Shown here: in pieces, positions 40,217 through 45,088 of the stretch | How the letters are laid out: every line of letters begins with the position of its first letter | How positions within the stretch are numbered: position 1 is the stretch's first letter | IMG/VR virus record: IMGVR_UViG_3300034631_000024 | Coordinates: 1 to 45,088 of that record | Direction: 5' to 3' (one strand) | From: a virus | DNA length: 45,088 nucleotides | Made by a program: the position numbers and the translations under genes | The notes under the pieces: generated by a model | The model's input: the letters and a program-made list of their open reading frames with translations, nothing else | Told to the model about the DNA's origin: nothing | Databases searched by the model: none

Positions 40217-40381
40217 CCGCCGTGACACCCGCAACAGCCAGCCCCCCGCCATTGACAGCCGCTGCCAGCGGTACGCCTGATAGGCGGGCGGCTGCACGGG
40301 AGGCGCTGCGCGAATTCGTGCGCGCCATGGCCCGCCTCGAGGCGGATGCCGAATATGAGCGGATGATGGGAGCCAAGACTG

Positions 40382-42025
<1,644 letters not shown>

Positions 42026-42091
42026 TCAAACGTCAGCTACTACACCGGTTTGGGCCAAAGCCCGCCGGATCAACGCCGTTGACGTGAGGCG

Positions 42092-42120
42092 TATATAGGG
42101 ACCTCCCGCGCAGACCTCAA
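42092..42120 (-). promoter_or_regulatory. promoter of tRNA-fMet
   Basis: Minus strand: TTGAGG (42120-42115), 17-bp spacer, TATATA (42097-42092). About 65 bases before the mature tRNA 5' end. Rest of 42026-42238 holds a weak 5-bp hairpin (CCCTG...CAGGG) and no gene. Confidence 0.65.
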
Positions 42121-42238
42121 CCCCCAAATGGCTCCCTGTGACGCTTTTTTGACGCAGGGCGTTTTTGTCCTCGCCAGCGCTGTCATTTCGGGCGGGGTTG
42201 AGTAGTGTGGCGCCAGATTTTTAGAGCACCGAGTACGA

Positions 42239-43279
42239 ATGATGAAGCTGAAGCGGTTAGGCAGAACTGATCTTGAGGTCACCGAAATCTGCCTGGGAAC
42301 CATGACCTGGGGCAGCCAGAACACCGAAGCGGAAGGACATGCGCAGATTGACCTGGCGCTCCAGGCCGGCGTCAACTTCATGGACACGGCCGAGCTCTAT
42401 GCCGTCCCTGGCAGCCTTGAAACTTCAGGTCGGACCGAAATCATTATCGGCAATTGGCTGAAGAATACTAGCAAGCGCGACCGCTGGATAATCGCCAGCA
42501 AGATCGCCGGCGGCGGCAATAGCTTCATTCGCAATGGCCAGCGCGCCGACGGCGCGTCAATCCGCATTGCTCTCGAGGACAGCCTTAAGCGATTACAGAC
42601 GGACTACCTTGATCTCTACCAGATCCACTGGGCATCGCGGGGCAGCTACAACTTCGACAATGGCTGGAGCTATGCGCCGCATACGCAGGACACTGCAGAT
42701 GTCATCGACAATATCACCGACATGCTGGAGACGCTCGGTGATCTGGTCAGAGAGGGCAAGATCCGCCATGTCGGGGTTTCCAACGAGACCACATGGGGCA
42801 TCGCTCAGTGGCTTCGCATCGCTGACGAGCGTAATCTGCCGCGCCTCGTATCGGTTCAGAACGAGTACAGCCTGATACGTCGGCAATTCGATCTCGACCT
42901 TGCCGAACTCAGCCACCACGAAGATGTAGGCCTGCTGGCCTATTCGCCGCTTGCAGCCGGGTTGCTCACGGGAAAATATGCCGGTGGACAGGTCCCCCAA
43001 GGCAGCCGCGCCGACTATCAAAAGGCGTTCTGGCGCCTGAACCCGATCTCGGAAGCCGCTGCCAACGACTATGTAACCTTGGCCAAGCGGCACAACCTTG
43101 ATCCGGCGCAGATGGCAATCGCCTTCGCCCTATCCCGTCCCTTCATGACCTCGGTCATTGTGGGCGCCACCAGTACGGCGCAACTCGCGAATGCCTTGGC
43201 AGCACGTGACGTGACCCTATCGCCTGAAATTCTCGACGAAATCGAGGCAATACACCGCCGCTATCCTCGCCCGATCTGA
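42239..43279 (+). CDS. aldo/keto reductase (Tas-like)
   Basis: 346 residues. NADPH-dependent reductase with a TIM barrel. Tetrad D49 and Y54 (FMDTAELY), K88 (IIASKIAG), H130 (DLYQIHW). Further family blocks: REGKIRHVGVSNET, VSVQNEYSLI, LLAYSPLAAGLLTGKY, SVIVGAT near the end. Size and motifs fit the Tas/YghZ-like group. Two adjacent ATGs. Host gene next to tRNA-fMet. Confidence 0.9.
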   Translation: MMKLKRLGRTDLEVTEICLGTMTWGSQNTEAEGHAQIDLALQAGVNFMDTAELYAVPGSLETSGRTEIIIGNWLKNTSKRDRWIIASKIAGGGNSFIRNGQRADGASIRIALEDSLKRLQTDYLDLYQIHWASRGSYNFDNGWSYAPHTQDTADVIDNITDMLETLGDLVREGKIRHVGVSNETTWGIAQWLRIADERNLPRLVSVQNEYSLIRRQFDLDLAELSHHEDVGLLAYSPLAAGLLTGKYAGGQVPQGSRADYQKAFWRLNPISEAAANDYVTLAKRHNLDPAQMAIAFALSRPFMTSVIVGATSTAQLANALAARDVTLSPEILDEIEAIHRRYPRPI

Positions 43280-43331
43280 TCTCTCGCGTAGCGAGCGGAT
43301 CACGCTATAAAGGGACAGATGGAGGCCAGGC

Positions 43332-44030
43332 ATGACGCTGATTTCGACGCTATTCCCGCTGATCTGCTACCTGGCTTACAACATCGTGGTGCCGCAGGTG
43401 GAAAAGCTGCGGCCCTCCCTATCGGTGATCATGAACCTGCAGCGCCGCCGGTGGGTGGCCAATGCGGCCCGCCGCGACACACCATTCGACGCCATTCTCT
43501 CTGGCAACATCATGCAGTCGGTCAGTTTCCTAGCGTCGACCGCGGTTCTCCTGGTGCTGGCGGTGTTCGCCGTCTTCGGGCAATTGCCGGCCCTCATGCA
43601 GGCCCTGGAGTCACTGTCTCTCGATCGCACCTATTCCATCGTCGAGGTGCAACTGCACTTGGTCGTCATGCTGGCCATGTTTGTGCTGGCTTTTTTCGCC
43701 TTCACCCTGTCCCTGCGCCAGTTCAATCACTTCTGCATCATGTTGGGTGCCATGGACCAGGAAACCGCCAACAGCGAGGCGGAGGTGGATGCCATTGCGC
43801 GGATGAACGCGCTGGGGGCGCAGAACTTCAATAGCGGCATTCGCGCCTACTATTTCTCGGTGGCGACGGTCGCCTGGTTCGCGTCCGAATGGCTCTCCAT
43901 CGCGGTTTGTGTGGCCACCATCCTCATCCTTGCCCATCGCGAGTTCTTTTCCTCGGCGCACCGCACAGCCGCCTCGGCGGCCGTGATCGCGGCCCGCCGC
44001 CATGCCGGTGAAAAGCAGAAAGTTTCCTGA
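43332..44030 (+). CDS. DUF599 family membrane protein
   Basis: 232 residues with four main hydrophobic segments: residues 1-20, 55-80 (SVSFLASTAVLLVLAVFAVF), 108-128 (LHLVVMLAMFVLAFFAFTLS) and 180-200. The blocks NIMQSVSFLASTAVL and FAFTLSLRQFNHFCIMLGAM fit the DUF599 family of unknown role. Host gene. Confidence 0.75.
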   Translation: MTLISTLFPLICYLAYNIVVPQVEKLRPSLSVIMNLQRRRWVANAARRDTPFDAILSGNIMQSVSFLASTAVLLVLAVFAVFGQLPALMQALESLSLDRTYSIVEVQLHLVVMLAMFVLAFFAFTLSLRQFNHFCIMLGAMDQETANSEAEVDAIARMNALGAQNFNSGIRAYYFSVATVAWFASEWLSIAVCVATILILAHREFFSSAHRTAASAAVIAARRHAGEKQKVS

Positions 44031-44048
44031 TCGGCAGGAGCGCCCCGT

Positions 44049-44855
44049 TCACTCGCCGAGATGCTCCCGCAGAAACGCGGCAACATCCTTGAGGACAGGA
44101 GCGGTCCAGCGGCCGGGTACGGCAAGCGCCAGCACGGTTCCGGCGTGCTTGAGCTTCTCATAGTGCCGCTCGACCACGGGCACGCCGAGGGTGCGGAGCC
44201 GTTTGGCGAGTGCCACGGTGTTGCGAGGTTGAACCAACCGATCCTGGCCGCCCGTCCCCAGAAACATCGGGGGCACATGGCTGCCGGCATGTTGGATCGG
44301 CTGAGTGTCTCGCGGATCTGGCACGGCACCGAAGGTTCGCAGGGATATCGGACCATCGAAGGGAAAGAAATCGTAGGGCCCAGATAGGCCGACAACGCAT
44401 TTCACCCGGCTGAGCAATCCCGCACGGGCAAGATACGCCTCATCGAGCACCAGCATCAGGGCATTGTAGGCCCCGGCCGAGTGCCCCGCGACTGCAATCT
44501 GGTTGGGATCCCCGCCGAACTGGCCGATTTGCCGCGCCACCCAGCGGAAGGCCTCAAGACCATCCTGGACAAAGCCGGGATATTCCACTTCGGGCACCAG
44601 CCGGTAGTCGGCGATAACGGTTACATAGCCCAGCGCAGCAAGGGCACGGCCGGCAAACTCATAATATCGGCGGTCGCCGTCCCGCCACGAACCACCATAG
44701 ATAAAGAACACCACCGGGCGCGGCTTCCGCATGCGCCTGTGTGCATAGATGTCCAGCTTGTGCCGATCCGCCGGACCATAGGAAATGTCATGGGCTACTC
44801 TGCGCGAACTCAGGTCCTTGGGGACCAACGCATTGGCGATACTGAATAGATTCAA
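44049..44855 (-). CDS. alpha/beta hydrolase (carboxylesterase-like)
   Basis: 268 residues. Oxyanion region FFIYGGSW (HGG-type with Tyr), nucleophile S126 in VAGHSAGAY, acid D205 in GTGGQDRLV, base H237 in KLKHAGT. No signal peptide is clear. Starts at TTG, the only reasonable codon after the upstream stop, with GGAG 11-14 bases before. Likely acts on small esters; substrate unknown. Confidence 0.82.
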   Translation of the reverse strand: MNLFSIANALVPKDLSSRRVAHDISYGPADRHKLDIYAHRRMRKPRPVVFFIYGGSWRDGDRRYYEFAGRALAALGYVTVIADYRLVPEVEYPGFVQDGLEAFRWVARQIGQFGGDPNQIAVAGHSAGAYNALMLVLDEAYLARAGLLSRVKCVVGLSGPYDFFPFDGPISLRTFGAVPDPRDTQPIQHAGSHVPPMFLGTGGQDRLVQPRNTVALAKRLRTLGVPVVERHYEKLKHAGTVLALAVPGRWTAPVLKDVAAFLREHLGE

Positions 44856-44970
44856 GGCAACGATAACTCCGGACAGTCACGATATACGTTCCCAACGGAA
44901 GACCGGTTCAGCGCTTGCACACCGTTGTGAGGAGATCACACTTGTGCGCATGTCCACTTGCGACAATATC

Positions 44971-44985
44971 TGACATTGACAATCA
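44971..44985. promoter_or_regulatory. IRO-type iron box (RirA-like site) before bfd
   Basis: TGACATTGACAATCA fits the TGA-N9-TCA rule for RirA boxes of rhizobia. It overlaps a -35 TTGACA (44976-44981) with a possible -10 TTTATG after 18 bp. About 55 bp from the bfd start, so iron could repress this gene. Rest of 44856-45038 shows no gene. Confidence 0.55.
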
Positions 44986-45038
44986 GCTAATGTGGTCGCT
45001 TTATGCGCCCGATAGCTCCACCGGACCTTTGGGCGCCA

Positions 45039-45088
45039 ATGCTCGTCTGCCAGTGCAACATGATCACGTCGAAAGAGATCGAGGACAT
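45039..45088 (+). CDS. bfd: bacterioferritin-associated ferredoxin, 5' part
   Basis: Only 16 residues are in the window: MLVCQCNMITSKEIED. The C-x-C near the start, followed by a short helix, matches the [2Fe-2S]-binding N-terminus of Bfd, which reduces ferric iron in bacterioferritin. Cut by the window edge. An iron-box-like site upstream supports the call. Confidence 0.7.
   Translation, partial: MLVCQCNMITSKEIED

Noticed and set aside
42140-42175. Strong terminator before the aldo/keto reductase gene
   Set aside because: Only a 5-bp stem with a long loop; U runs are present but pairing is too weak to call.

Overview
The window is mostly one complete-looking temperate siphophage (HK97/lambda-like) prophage in a GC-rich alphaproteobacterium. 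The host is most likely a member of the Rhizobiales (Hyphomicrobiales), possibly Devosia-like. Grounds: alphaproteobacterial-style host genes, a TGA-N9-TCA (RirA/IRO-type) box before a bacterioferritin-associated ferredoxin gene at the right edge, and phage genes of the MT-A70/P4-primase/DUF1833/NlpC type common in phages of this order. Genus cannot be fixed from the sequence alone.

Layout. 1-1109: a YaaC-like gene on + broken by apparent frameshifts. 1136-3610 (-): lysis module (amidase endolysin, holin-like protein, overlapping Rz/Rz1 spanins, two more small membrane proteins). 3700-4830: a small mosaic cargo region with a + strand HEPN-like gene and duplicated 22-26 bp segments. 4831-16125 (-): tail fibre, tail tip (J-like), NlpC/P60, DUF1833 and tape measure genes. 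16125-27100 (-): tail chaperones with a lambda-G/GT-like frameshift, tail tube, connectors, HK97 major capsid, S49 prohead protease, portal and terminase. 27144-28234: HNH nuclease and an unknown protein. 28235-28608: an iteron cluster, the best candidate replication origin. 28609-37005 (-): early operon with P4/D5-type primase-helicase, CHC2/Toprim primase, ASCH-like, Gp37/68, ParB-like and MT-A70 genes, nearly all joined by 1-4 nt stop/start overlaps. 37259-38667: immunity region (Cro-like gene on -, CI/S24 repressor on +, repressor-coupled exported protein). 38686-41992 (+): integration-side operon with an orphan D5-type winged-helix protein, two tiny membrane proteins, a degenerate HD-domain protein and a large serine recombinase whose 3' end runs into an initiator tRNA gene (attR side). 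41949-45088: host DNA with tRNA-fMet, an aldo/keto reductase, a DUF599 membrane protein, an alpha/beta hydrolase and the start of bfd.

How it works together. The repressor should bind four copies of a 13-bp palindrome (consensus ACCCAAATTGGGT): two between cro and cI, two before the right operon. Centre spacing is 23 bp in both pairs. The two regulated promoters are near copies of each other in opposite orientation, so one protein can shut off leftward replication/late genes and rightward integration/excision genes together. The repressor gene has a -10 box placed so that its mRNA would be leaderless, as with lambda cI from PRM. A signal-peptide protein is translationally coupled to the repressor and would be made in the lysogen.

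The left attachment site was not found in the window. Functions come from motifs and gene order read by eye; no searches were run.
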